DNA of 64,000 bases from Rhodococcus sp. SMB37 (GTDB lineage Bacteria > Actinomycetota > Actinomycetes > Mycobacteriales > Mycobacteriaceae), in NCBI RefSeq assembly GCF_004345605.1, contig NZ_SLVY01000001.1:558001-622000 (forward strand), in the 5' to 3' direction. Shown here piece by piece: positions 6,932-15,800 of the stretch. The translations under genes and the position numbers were made by a program. Under the pieces are notes generated by a model. It had not been told where the DNA came from. It was given only the letters and a program-made list of their open reading frames with translations, and searched no databases. The number at the start of each line of letters is the position of its first letter. Position 1 is the stretch's first letter.

Positions 6932-9514
6932 GTGGCACCACCGAACCTGACCCGCGAGCAGGCCGCCGAGCGGGCAGCGGTCCTGCACGTCGACAATTAC
7001 ACCGTCGTCCTCGACCTGACCGACGGGTCCGGAGCACCGGGGGCCACTACGTTCCGGTCCGTCACCACGGTGACGTTCGATGCGACCGAGGGTGCGTCGA
7101 CCTTCATCGATCTCGTCGCACAGACCGTGCATTCGGCCACGCTCAACGGCTCACCCGTGGACGTGTCCGGATACACCGAGGACACCGGGATAGCACTGAC
7201 CGGCCTCGCCGCGCACAACGAGCTCGTCGTCGACGCCGACTGCCTCTACACGAACACCGGCGAGGGGCTTCACCGGTTCGTCGATCCGACCGACGACGCG
7301 GTGTACCTGTACTCACAGTTCGAGACAGCCGACGCCAAGCGGATGTTCGCGTGCTTCGACCAGCCCGATCTCAAGGCCACCTTCGATCTGTCGGTCACCG
7401 CACCTGCCGAATGGAAGGTGATCTCGAACTCCGAGACCGTGCAGACCACCGCGGCATCGCCCGGTCAGCACGTCTTCCGTACCACCCCGCGGATGAGCAC
7501 CTACCTCGTCGCGCTCATCGCGGGTCCGTATGCCGAGTGGACCGACACCTACACCGACGAGCATGGCACGATCCCGCTCGGCCTCTACTGCCGCGCGTCC
7601 CTCGCCGAGTTCATGGACGCCGAGCGTCTGTTCACGGAGACCAAGCAGGGCTTCGGTTTCTACCACGAGAATTTCGGCGTCCCGTACGCGTTCGGGAAGT
7701 ACGACCAGCTGTTCGTGCCGGAGTTCAACGCGGGAGCGATGGAAAATGCCGGCGCGGTGACGTTCCTCGAGGACTACGTCTTCCGGTCCAAGGTCACCCG
7801 CTATTCCTACGAGCGGCGAGCCGAGACGATCCTGCACGAGATGGCGCACATGTGGTTCGGCGACCTCGTCACCATGCGCTGGTGGGACGATCTGTGGCTC
7901 AACGAGTCCTTCGCGACGTTCGCGTCCGTGCTCTCCCAGGTTTCGGCCACCGAATACACCAACGCATGGACGACGTTCGCGAACGTCGAGAAGTCGTGGG
8001 CGTACCGGCAGGATCAGCTGCCGTCCACACATCCGATCGCTGCGGACATCCCCGATCTTGCCGCCGTCGAGGTCAACTTCGACGGCATCACCTACGCGAA
8101 GGGCGCGTCGGTGCTCAAGCAGCTCGTCGCCTACGTCGGGCAGGAGCCGTTCCTCGAAGGTCTGCGCGCATACTTCCGCGACCACGCCTTCGACAACGCG
8201 ACCTTCGACGACCTGCTGGCCGCGCTCGAGAAGTCGTCGGGCCGCGACCTGTCGGGCTGGGGCGCCCAGTGGCTCAAGACGACGGGGCTGAACATCCTGC
8301 GCCCCGACTTCGAGGTCGGCGCCGACGGCAAGTTCACCCGCTTCTCAGTGCTGCAGGAGGGCGCGCAACCCGGCGCCGGTGAGTTCCGCGTGCATCGCCT
8401 CGCGATCGGTGTCTACGACGACGACGGCTCAGGCAAGCTCGTGCGCACCCACCGCGTCGAGATCGATGTCGACGCTGCCGCGAGCACCGACGTCCCCGAA
8501 CTCGTCGGTGTGGATCGGGGCAAGTTCGTGCTCGTCAACGACGACGATCTGACCTACTGCTCCGTCCGGCTCGACGACGAGTCGCTCAGCACTGTGATAG
8601 AACGCGTCGGCGACATCGCCGACTCGCTGCCGCGCACATTGGTGTGGTCGGCTGCATGGGAGATGACCCGGCAGGCCGAGCTCGCGGCCCGCGATTTCGT
8701 GGCGCTGGTGAAGCGAGGTATCGCTGCGGAGACCGAGGTGGGTGTCGTGCAGCGTTTGCTGATGCAGGCGCATACGGCGGTCGGCAGCTATGCCGACCCC
8801 GCGTGGGCCGAGGCATCGGGCTGGAGCGACTACGCGAACCGCCTGCTCGAACTGGCGCGCGCAGCCGAGCCGGCCTCCGACCATCAGCTCACGTTCGTCA
8901 ACGCCCTGTCCACCGCCCGGCTCTCACCGTGGCACACGGAGGTGTTCGAGGAGCTGCTCGGCGGCGATCCGGCAAAGGTCGGACTGCCCGGTCTGGTCGT
9001 GGATACCGATCTCCGGTGGCGCCTCGTGCAGGCGCTCGCAGCCGCCGGTGAGATCGACGCCGAGGGCGTCGAGTCGCCGTTCATCGACGCGGAAGCCGAG
9101 CGCGACCCGACCGCGGCGGGTGCCCGGCAGGCAGCGGCGGCACGCGCGGCCCGTCCGCAGGAAGCGGTCAAGGCCCAGGTCTGGCAGACGGTGGTCGGTG
9201 ACGACACCGTGCCGAACATCACTGCTCGTTCGATCATCGGTGGTTTCGCGCCGGTCGGTCAATCGGAACTGCTCGAGCCCTACGTGGCGCGATACTTCGC
9301 TGAGGTGCCCGAGGTGTGGGAACGCCGGTCGAGTGAGGTCGCGCAGACCGTGGTCGTGGGCCTGTACCCGTCATGGTCGATCAGTGAGGCCTCGGTCACA
9401 GCAGCCGACGAGTTCCTCGCCGGTGATCGACCGCCGGCGCTGCGCCGATTGATCATCGAGGGGCGCGCGGGGATCGTGCGGTCGCTGCGAGCTCAGGCGT
9501 TCGACGCGTCCTGA
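6932..9514 (+). CDS. pepN: Aminopeptidase N, M1 family zinc metallopeptidase
   Basis: Removes N-terminal amino acids from peptides in the cytosol. About 860 residues, the usual length for actinobacterial PepN. The exopeptidase motif GAMEN is at residues 268-272, the zinc motif HEMAH at 302-306 and the third ligand Glu at 325 (in NESFA), spaced as in M1 enzymes. I chose the GTG at 6932 (MAPPNLTREQ) because GAGAAGGAG lies just upstream. An ATG 42 bp earlier is possible but lacks a ribosome-binding site. This is the Rv2467 orthologue, and the gene ends at a very long hairpin. Confidence 0.96.
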   Translation: MAPPNLTREQAAERAAVLHVDNYTVVLDLTDGSGAPGATTFRSVTTVTFDATEGASTFIDLVAQTVHSATLNGSPVDVSGYTEDTGIALTGLAAHNELVVDADCLYTNTGEGLHRFVDPTDDAVYLYSQFETADAKRMFACFDQPDLKATFDLSVTAPAEWKVISNSETVQTTAASPGQHVFRTTPRMSTYLVALIAGPYAEWTDTYTDEHGTIPLGLYCRASLAEFMDAERLFTETKQGFGFYHENFGVPYAFGKYDQLFVPEFNAGAMENAGAVTFLEDYVFRSKVTRYSYERRAETILHEMAHMWFGDLVTMRWWDDLWLNESFATFASVLSQVSATEYTNAWTTFANVEKSWAYRQDQLPSTHPIAADIPDLAAVEVNFDGITYAKGASVLKQLVAYVGQEPFLEGLRAYFRDHAFDNATFDDLLAALEKSSGRDLSGWGAQWLKTTGLNILRPDFEVGADGKFTRFSVLQEGAQPGAGEFRVHRLAIGVYDDDGSGKLVRTHRVEIDVDAAASTDVPELVGVDRGKFVLVNDDDLTYCSVRLDDESLSTVIERVGDIADSLPRTLVWSAAWEMTRQAELAARDFVALVKRGIAAETEVGVVQRLLMQAHTAVGSYADPAWAEASGWSDYANRLLELARAAEPASDHQLTFVNALSTARLSPWHTEVFEELLGGDPAKVGLPGLVVDTDLRWRLVQALAAAGEIDAEGVESPFIDAEAERDPTAAGARQAAAARAARPQEAVKAQVWQTVVGDDTVPNITARSIIGGFAPVGQSELLEPYVARYFAEVPEVWERRSSEVAQTVVVGLYPSWSISEASVTAADEFLAGDRPPALRRLIIEGRAGIVRSLRAQAFDAS

Positions 9515-9534
9515 CCGGCACCCCGGCAACGTAC

Positions 9535-9589
9535 TCGGCCCGATGTCACCTTCGGTCACTTCGAGTGACCGAAGGTGACATCGGGCCGA
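9535..9589. terminator. Perfect 26-bp inverted repeat between convergent genes
   Basis: Arms 9535-9560 and 9564-9589 are exactly complementary over 26 bp with a 3-nt loop (tcg). It lies 21 bp past the pepN stop and 45 bp before the stop of the convergent DUF5130 gene, so it can terminate transcription from both sides. No T-run follows. Confidence 0.75.
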
Positions 9590-9633
9590 TGCGTGGCAGC
9601 AGTGCTGCCGATGTCCTACGGTGCTGCAGGGTC

Positions 9634-10104
9634 CTACGGGGCGATGATCGCGTTGGCGATCACGCGAATGGCACTGATGATGCCGTCGATGAGCTGTCCC
9701 TGGCCGAACGGTCCGACCGCTGCGGTCACACCGAGTTGAGCGATCCGGTCGGTGACCTGGGTGGCGTCGCGTCCGCTGCGGATCTCGACGGCCTTCTGGT
9801 TCGGGTACACCGCGATGAGCACCGAGTTCTCGGCCTCGGGCGTCGACGGGAAAACCGTGTCCGTGGCGGCGGCCGGGTCGGCTGCGTCGGCGATGTACAC
9901 GTTGAAGCGCACGCCGGTGGCGCGGATTGCTGACGTGAGCGTGTCGTCGAGGGCGATCATCTCATCGTCCTCGAACGGCGGGCCGGCGAACTCGATGCCG
10001 TCGGCACGAGCCTCGGAGATCCGGCCGCTCGAGGTCAGTACCGCAGCGTGCGGCAGGGGCGCGTCGCTGCGCGCGGGGGCATGAATCACGTCACCACTTG
10101 CCAC
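9634..10104 (-). CDS. DUF5130 domain protein (Rv2468c orthologue)
   Basis: A 156-residue conserved protein of unknown function with a TPM-like fold, by family assignment. Visible features are GRISEARADGIEFAGPPFEDDE, FNVYIADAAD, and a C-terminal stretch VGPFGQGQLIDGIISAIRV that is amphipathic rather than clearly membrane-spanning. No signal peptide is seen. Its start overlaps the end of the ctaJ gene by 14 bp, so the two are probably translated from one mRNA. The position next to pepN matches M. tuberculosis. Confidence 0.8.
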   Translation of the reverse strand: MASGDVIHAPARSDAPLPHAAVLTSSGRISEARADGIEFAGPPFEDDEMIALDDTLTSAIRATGVRFNVYIADAADPAAATDTVFPSTPEAENSVLIAVYPNQKAVEIRSGRDATQVTDRIAQLGVTAAVGPFGQGQLIDGIISAIRVIANAIIAP

Positions 10105-10357
10105 TTGCGGTACCTCCGATCAGCTCTGCCGGTGCACCGGCCGCGTGCCCATGCTGTGCATGACGACCGTGCTCGGTCACCTCGTCGGCGGCGGTCCACA
10201 GCAGTGCACTGTGGTTCCACTTGTCGCCGAGCTTGTACGGGTGGTCGGACGCAGCCGGGCCGGGCTTGCGGGGCGCGGTCCAGGAGATAGCCCCGAAGAC
10301 CAGAACGATCAGCAGCGGGATGCCGACGAATATCAGCGTTGTCTCGAGAATGCTCAC
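10091..10357 (-). CDS. ctaJ: aa3-type cytochrome oxidase accessory subunit CtaJ
   Basis: An 88-residue protein with one N-terminal membrane helix (TTLIFVGIPLLIVLVFGAIS), followed by TAPRKPGPAA and a short hydrophilic region containing DKWNHSALLWTA. Size, single helix and genomic position beside pepN/DUF5130 match CtaJ, a small subunit of the mycobacterial bc1-aa3 respiratory supercomplex. The His-rich tail (HGRHAQHGHAAG) is notable. It overlaps the DUF5130 gene. The name rests on memory of the family, so moderate confidence. Confidence 0.65.
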   Translation of the reverse strand: MSILETTLIFVGIPLLIVLVFGAISWTAPRKPGPAASDHPYKLGDKWNHSALLWTAADEVTEHGRHAQHGHAAGAPAELIGGTASGKW

Positions 10358-10444
10358 AGGGAGAAGGTATCCCAGGTGGCTGCGAAAGACCTCACATGCC
10401 CCGGATTTGGTCCCGTCCGGGGAGCGATTCCCCGACCTCGCCCG

Positions 10445-11071
10445 TCAGGCAGCGCCCTCGCCCAGGTACGGAAGCCAGGTCGGATGCAGGTCCTGCAGTG
10501 TGGCCAGCAGACGCCAGTGTCTGCCCTTCGGTGGAACCAGGGACGCGCGCAACGTCCACCCGAGTTCGCTGAGCAGTTTGTCGGCCTTCTTGTGGTTGCA
10601 GGGTGCACAGCAGGCCACGCAGTTCTCCCACGCGTGCGCTCCACCGCGACTGCGGGGAATGACGTGATCGATGGTCTCGGCCTTGGAACCGCAGTACGCG
10701 CAGCGATTGCCGTCGCGATGCATGAGCGCGGCCCGGGTCATGGGCACCCGCGCGTGGTAGGGAACCCGCACGTACGTGCGTAGCCGGATGACGGACGGCA
10801 ACTGCACCGACCATTCGGCCGATCGAACCATCGGTGCGAGCGGGTCGTCGTGCACCGTGTCTGCCTTGCCGCCGGCCATCAGAACGACGGCACGTCGCGC
10901 GGGCAGTGCGGTGAGCGGCTCGTAGGTGGCATTGAGCAGCAGCACCCGACGTTTCACCCAGTCGGGAAGACCGACGTCATCGCGTACTACGTGCAGGGTG
11001 GTGGCCCCCGGCGCCCTGATCGGGGCATCCGCGGGCGGAAGTTGTCGATGTGCTGTGCTGCCGTGCTTCAT
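10445..11071 (-). CDS. HNH endonuclease family protein (Rv2469c orthologue)
   Basis: A 208-residue protein with an HNH nuclease core: a zinc-type CAYCGS, the DHVIPRSRGG catalytic strand, then NCVACCAPCNHKKAD. The N-terminal part (WVKRRVLLLNATYEPL) is typical of the stand-alone actinobacterial HNH family. The ATG at 11071 is supported by GGAGG five bases upstream; the open frame extends 173 codons further but without family similarity. Substrate and role are unknown. It is divergent from glbO across 189 bp in which I see no other feature. Confidence 0.85.
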   Translation of the reverse strand: MKHGSTAHRQLPPADAPIRAPGATTLHVVRDDVGLPDWVKRRVLLLNATYEPLTALPARRAVVLMAGGKADTVHDDPLAPMVRSAEWSVQLPSVIRLRTYVRVPYHARVPMTRAALMHRDGNRCAYCGSKAETIDHVIPRSRGGAHAWENCVACCAPCNHKKADKLLSELGWTLRASLVPPKGRHWRLLATLQDLHPTWLPYLGEGAA

Positions 11072-11260
11072 ACGACCTCCGGAAGACTGGAAACAGTGCA
11101 CCACGGATATCTCGAAATCGCACCCGAAATCCGCGGACGAATCAAGGTCTGCCCGGTGAACATCCTGTGTCGTGGGTACCGGCGGGTACGCGACCCCGTA
11201 CGGGCGCGCTTGCGTCGGTGCGGGCACAATGGCCGTTGAGAGGGAGGTACGCAGAACACG

Positions 11261-11653
11261 ATGACCGACCAGCAGACCTTCTACGACGAGATCGGCGGCG
11301 CCGAGACCTTCCACAAGATCGTCGCGCGCTTCTACGAAGAGGTGGCGAAGGACGAGATCGTCCGCCCCCTCTACCCCGAGGAAGACCTCGGCCCGGCGGA
11401 GCGCCGCATGCGGATGTTCCTCGAGCAGTATTGGGGTGGTCCACGCACCTACTCGGACGAGCGCGGTCACCCGCGACTGCGGATGCGCCATCATCCGTTC
11501 AAGATCGGCCCGCTCGAGCGCGATGCCTGGTTGCGATGCATGCACACCGCGATCGCGTCGATCGACGATCGAACCCTCGATGCCGCGCACCGTCGTCAGC
11601 TCGTCGACTACATCGATATGGCGGCGGATTCACTGATGAACTCGCCGATCTGA
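11261..11653 (+). CDS. glbO: Group II truncated hemoglobin
   Basis: A 130-residue globin. The N-terminus has [20 protein letters not shown], then [22 protein letters not shown] with the family's Tyr/Trp pair, and [11 protein letters not shown] carrying the proximal-side His. This is the Rv2470 orthologue; such proteins bind oxygen and associate with the membrane and respiratory chain. GGGAGG lies about 13 nt upstream of the ATG. A small GC hairpin occupies the 28-bp gap to the convergent next gene. Confidence 0.95.
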   Translation: MTDQQTFYDEIGGAETFHKIVARFYEEVAKDEIVRPLYPEEDLGPAERRMRMFLEQYWGGPRTYSDERGHPRLRMRHHPFKIGPLERDAWLRCMHTAIASIDDRTLDAAHRRQLVDYIDMAADSLMNSPI

Positions 11654-11681
11654 CCGGCCGGGTCGCCGGCCTGAGCGGTCG

Positions 11682-12377
11682 TCAGATGACACTCAGGCCG
11701 AGGCCTCCGCTCTTGCGCAGGTAGACCGAGCCGAAGCGGGCATCGAGCCGGAGCCAGGTGTTCGAGGCACGTACCCGTACCACTTCGTCTGCGGCGATTC
11801 CATCGGCGACCATCGTGTCGCGGCCCGTGGTGGGCACGAACCCCATCGCCCCGAGCGCGAACACCATCCGCATGGGCACCCCGACCGTGGTCTCGCCTCC
11901 ACTGACCTCGAGGACCTCCTGCGCCAGCAGCGACGCCGGTGGTCCCTGTGCTCCCGCGTCGCGGGTCAGCGCGACACCCTGCTGGGCGAGTTCGACGAGA
12001 ACCCTGGCCGGAACATCGTCGACATGTACGAATCCTTCGTCCGGCGGTAGCGCTCCCCGCCATGCCGAATCCATCGCCCACCCCGGGTCGATCGCATTCG
12101 CAGTGCCTACCGACGCGGTCAGTGCTGCCCGCAGCGAATCAGCAGCGACGCAGAGGTCGGCGGGGTGGACGGTTCCTCGGACGATCCGGGCAGCGAGGAC
12201 CTCGAAGCCCGTCTGGATCCAGGCACCGAGCACGCCGTCCCCCCGACGTCGCAGCCGCACGACCGCGGCCTCGTCGAGACGCACCGCGCGGGTGAGGAAT
12301 GCGGCGAGGTCGGTGCGGTCGTTCTCGCCGGCGACAGCGACTGCCCGCTCGCCGAATCCCGTCGTAGTGTCAGTCAC
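11682..12377 (-). CDS. Conserved actinobacterial protein (Rv2474c orthologue)
   Basis: About 231 residues of unknown function. The start is the GTG at 12377 (VTDTTTGFGERAVAVAGEN), which overlaps the thioesterase stop by 8 bp, so the two are translationally coupled. The middle reads LRRRGDGVLGAWIQTGFEVLAARIVRG. The end reads VRASNTWLRLDARFGSVYLRK. No signal peptide, membrane helix or catalytic motif is recognisable. Conservation of position beside the thioesterase and the NAD-glutamate dehydrogenase is the main clue. Confidence 0.7.
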   Translation of the reverse strand: MTDTTTGFGERAVAVAGENDRTDLAAFLTRAVRLDEAAVVRLRRRGDGVLGAWIQTGFEVLAARIVRGTVHPADLCVAADSLRAALTASVGTANAIDPGWAMDSAWRGALPPDEGFVHVDDVPARVLVELAQQGVALTRDAGAQGPPASLLAQEVLEVSGGETTVGVPMRMVFALGAMGFVPTTGRDTMVADGIAADEVVRVRASNTWLRLDARFGSVYLRKSGGLGLSVI

Positions 12378-12804
12378 GTTTCCACCGAAGCAGGTAGGCC
12401 CGCTCCTCGCCGGTGAGCCGACGGAGTCGCTGCGTGTCGATGTCGAACGCGGCGATCTGGGTGGACGCGATGATCGAGGGCGTCGAGTCGGCGGGAGCAC
12501 CGCCGGGCCGCACCTCGTAGCCGATCGTGAAGTCCACCGCGCGCACCTTCTCGGTCCACATCATGACGTCGAGGGGGCCGTCTTCGTGCCGCAATTGGCC
12601 ACGATAGCGGACATGGAGGTCGGCGATCACGGCCCCTTCACGCAGACTCTGGGTGGGTCGCCCGTCGGCGAACAGCCACGGTATGCGGGCTTCTTCGAGC
12701 AGGGTCACCATCCGCGCGTGGTTGATGTGCTGGAAGACGTCCATGTCGGACCACCGCACGGTGACTTCCGTGTGGAATCCGAACTGCTCGCCCGCATCGC
12801 TCAC
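12370..12804 (-). CDS. Acyl-CoA thioesterase, 4HBT hotdog fold (Rv2475c orthologue)
   Basis: A 144-residue hotdog-fold protein with the hallmark VRWSDMDVFQHINHARMV, where Asp and the following His/Asn segment form the 4HBT active site. It is predicted to hydrolyse acyl-CoA thioesters; the natural substrate cannot be told. It starts 3 bp from the end of the large glutamate dehydrogenase gene and overlaps the next gene, so gdh, this gene and the Rv2474c orthologue form one transcription unit. Confidence 0.85.
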   Translation of the reverse strand: MSDAGEQFGFHTEVTVRWSDMDVFQHINHARMVTLLEEARIPWLFADGRPTQSLREGAVIADLHVRYRGQLRHEDGPLDVMMWTEKVRAVDFTIGYEVRPGGAPADSTPSIIASTQIAAFDIDTQRLRRLTGEERAYLLRWKRD

Positions 12805-12807
12805 GCG

Positions 12808-15800
12808 TTACCTCCGATCGGGTGCGCCGGTGCGCACCATGCTCCTGATCTGTCGTGCGGCCACCGACAGGGTGGCCAGGTCCAGACTCCCAGACGCGAA
12901 GATCTCGTCGAGTGCCGACCTCGCGCGCACGAGCCGAGAGCCGTTCGACATCTCCCAGTCCTCGATCATCTCCGGGCACGTTTCCCCCGGCTCTGCCCCG
13001 GCGAGGACGTCGAGGACGAGCGAGCGCAACGATCCGTACAGTTCGTCGCGCAGGGCAAGGCGCGCAAGGGAATGCCACCGGTCACCACGTTCGAGTCCGG
13101 TGACCGCGGACAGCAACCTGTCGATACCCAGGTGCGCGTCCATCGCGTAGTACAACTCCGCGACCTCTGCCTCCTCCCGCTCCACGATGTCCGCGATGTC
13201 GATGACATCGAGTAGCGGGAATTGGTCGAGCAGCCGGTACACCATCGCGACCATGTCCGGCGGCGCCTCGTGCGACAGGATGTGCCGGGTCCGTTCCTCC
13301 AGGTCCTCTACGTGGTGACCGCGCATCCACTCCCCCACCTGCGGCGCAAGATTCGCGAACAACTTCCGGTATCGGCTGATCTCGGCCCCCACTGCCAGCG
13401 GCTGTGGCCGATTCGACAGGAGCCACCGCGACGCGCGGTCGAGTACACGACGGGATTCGAGCAGCAGATCGTCCGCGATGTCGGTGGAAAGGTCAGCCGA
13501 TCGGATCCGGTCCCAGATCCCGCGTAGGCCGAAGATCTCGGTGACCGCCGCGAACGCGCGGACCGCGTCGGTACGGGAGGCGCCCGTCTCCTCGCAGAGG
13601 CGGAAGACGAAGGAGACGCCGCCGTTGTCGACTGTGTCGTTGGCCAGGATCGTCGCGACGATCTGCCGGCGGAGCGGATGCGCCTTGATACCTGCGCGGA
13701 ACCTCGTACGGAGCGCCCGCGGAAAGTAACCGGGCAACCGGGTCGCGAAAGTGTCACTGTCCGGCAGGTCGGTGTCGAGCAGGTCGTCGACGAGGGACAG
13801 CTTGACGTGGGCGAGCAGTTGCGCCAGTTCCGGAGAGCTCAGTCCCTCTCCGTCTGCGCGGAGTTGTTCGATCCGGGTGTCGTCGGGGAGTGCGTCGAGG
13901 ATGCGGTCGATCCGCCGCTCCTTCTCGAGTTCGGCGATGAGCCGCTGGTGGACACCGAGCAACGCGGGCGCGGAGTCCCGTTCCAGGCCGAGGACGCTGT
14001 TCTGGTCGATGTTGTCCGCGAGTACGAGTTCGGCGACGTCGTCGGTCATGGAGGCGAGCAGTGGGTTGCGGTCCTCGGCCTGGAGGTCGCCGGAGGTGAC
14101 CATCGAGTCGAGCAGGATCTTGATGTTGACCTCGTGGTCGGAGCAGTCGACACCGGCCGAGTTGTCGATCGCATCAGTGTTGATCTTTCCGCCGTTGCGG
14201 GCGTATTCGATCCGGCCCAGTTGGGTGACACCGAGATTGCCGCCCTCTCCGACGACCCGGACACGCAGATCGGCGCCGTCGACGCGGACCGTGTCGTTGG
14301 CCTTGTCGCCGACGTCCGCGTGCGATTCGGATCGCGCCTTGATGTAGGTGCCGATGCCCCCGTTCCACAACAGATCGACGGGCGAGCGCAAGACCGCGCG
14401 AATCAGTTCGGGCGGTGTGAGTTCGGTGACGTGACCGGGCAATCCGAGTGCCGCGCGGGCCTGTTCGCTGATCGGGATCGACTTGCGGGTGCGTTCCCAG
14501 ACACCACCTCCCGTCCCGATCAGTGCCGGATTGTAGTCCGCCCAGGACGAGCGGGGCTTCTCGAACAGCCGGCTCCGTTCCGCAAACGACGGCGCCGCCT
14601 GCGGGTTCGGGTCGAGGAAGATGTGGCGGTGGTCGAACGCGGCGACCAACCGGATGTGTTCGCTGAGGAGCATTCCGTTGCCGAACACGTCGCCGCTCAT
14701 GTCACCGACGCCCACCGCGGTGAAGTCCTGACTCTGGGTGTCGACACCGAGTTCACGGAAGTGCCGTTTGACGCTCTCCCATGCCCCGCGGGCGGTGATC
14801 CCCATTTCCTTGTGGTCGTATCCGGCCGACCCGCCGGACGCGAATGCGTCGCCGAGCCAGTACTTGTACTCGGCGGCGACCGAGTTGGCGAGATCGGAGA
14901 AGGTGGCGGTGCCCTTGTCCGCGGCGACGACGAGGTAGGTGTCGTCCTCGTCGTGCCGTACCACTCGCTGCGGCGGAGTCGCTGTACCGCTCGTTCGGTC
15001 GAGGTTGTCGGTGAGACCGAGCAGGGCAGCGATGAATCGTCGGTAGCAGGACTCGCCGGATGCCCGTACGGCCTGCCGATCCGCGGCGGCGTCGCCGGTG
15101 GGTGCCGGTGGGTGTTTGACGACGAACCCGCCTTTCGCGCCGACCGGGACGATCACCGCGTTCTTCACGGCCTGCGCTTTCACCAGGCCGAGGATCTCGG
15201 TGCGGAAGTCCTCGTGGCGGTCGGACCAGCGGAGTCCGCCGCGCGCGACCGCACCGAATCGCATGTGGACGCCCTCGACTTCCGGTGAGTACACGAACAC
15301 CTCGAACTTCGGCCGTGGCTCCGGCAGTTCCGAGACGCCGCTGGGATCGAACTTGAACGCCAGGGTCTGGACCCGCGCCTCGTCGTCCGTTTCGGGTACG
15401 AAGAAGTTGGTCCGCAAAGTGGATCGGATCAACGACAGCATCGCCCGTAGGATGCGATCGGCAACGAGTGCGGTGACGGCGTCGATCTTCTCGAGCAGTT
15501 CGTCGGTGATGGTCTGCTCGCGGACGTCGGATACGTGATCGGGATCGAATCGGGCAGCGAACAGCTCCACGAGCAGCGCGGTCGTGCCGGGCGTGCCCAG
15601 CAGAACACCTTCGATATTGTACTGACTGTACGGAAAACCGGTCTGCCGAAGGAATTTCGCGTATGCGCGGAGCATTGTGGCCTGCCGCCAGGTGAGCCCG
15701 GCGCGGAGCACGAGTTCGTTGAAGCGATCCGTCTCCGCGTGACCACGCCAGACAGCGGCGAACATGTCTGTGATCCGGTCGGCGAGAGTGGGGTCTGCGT

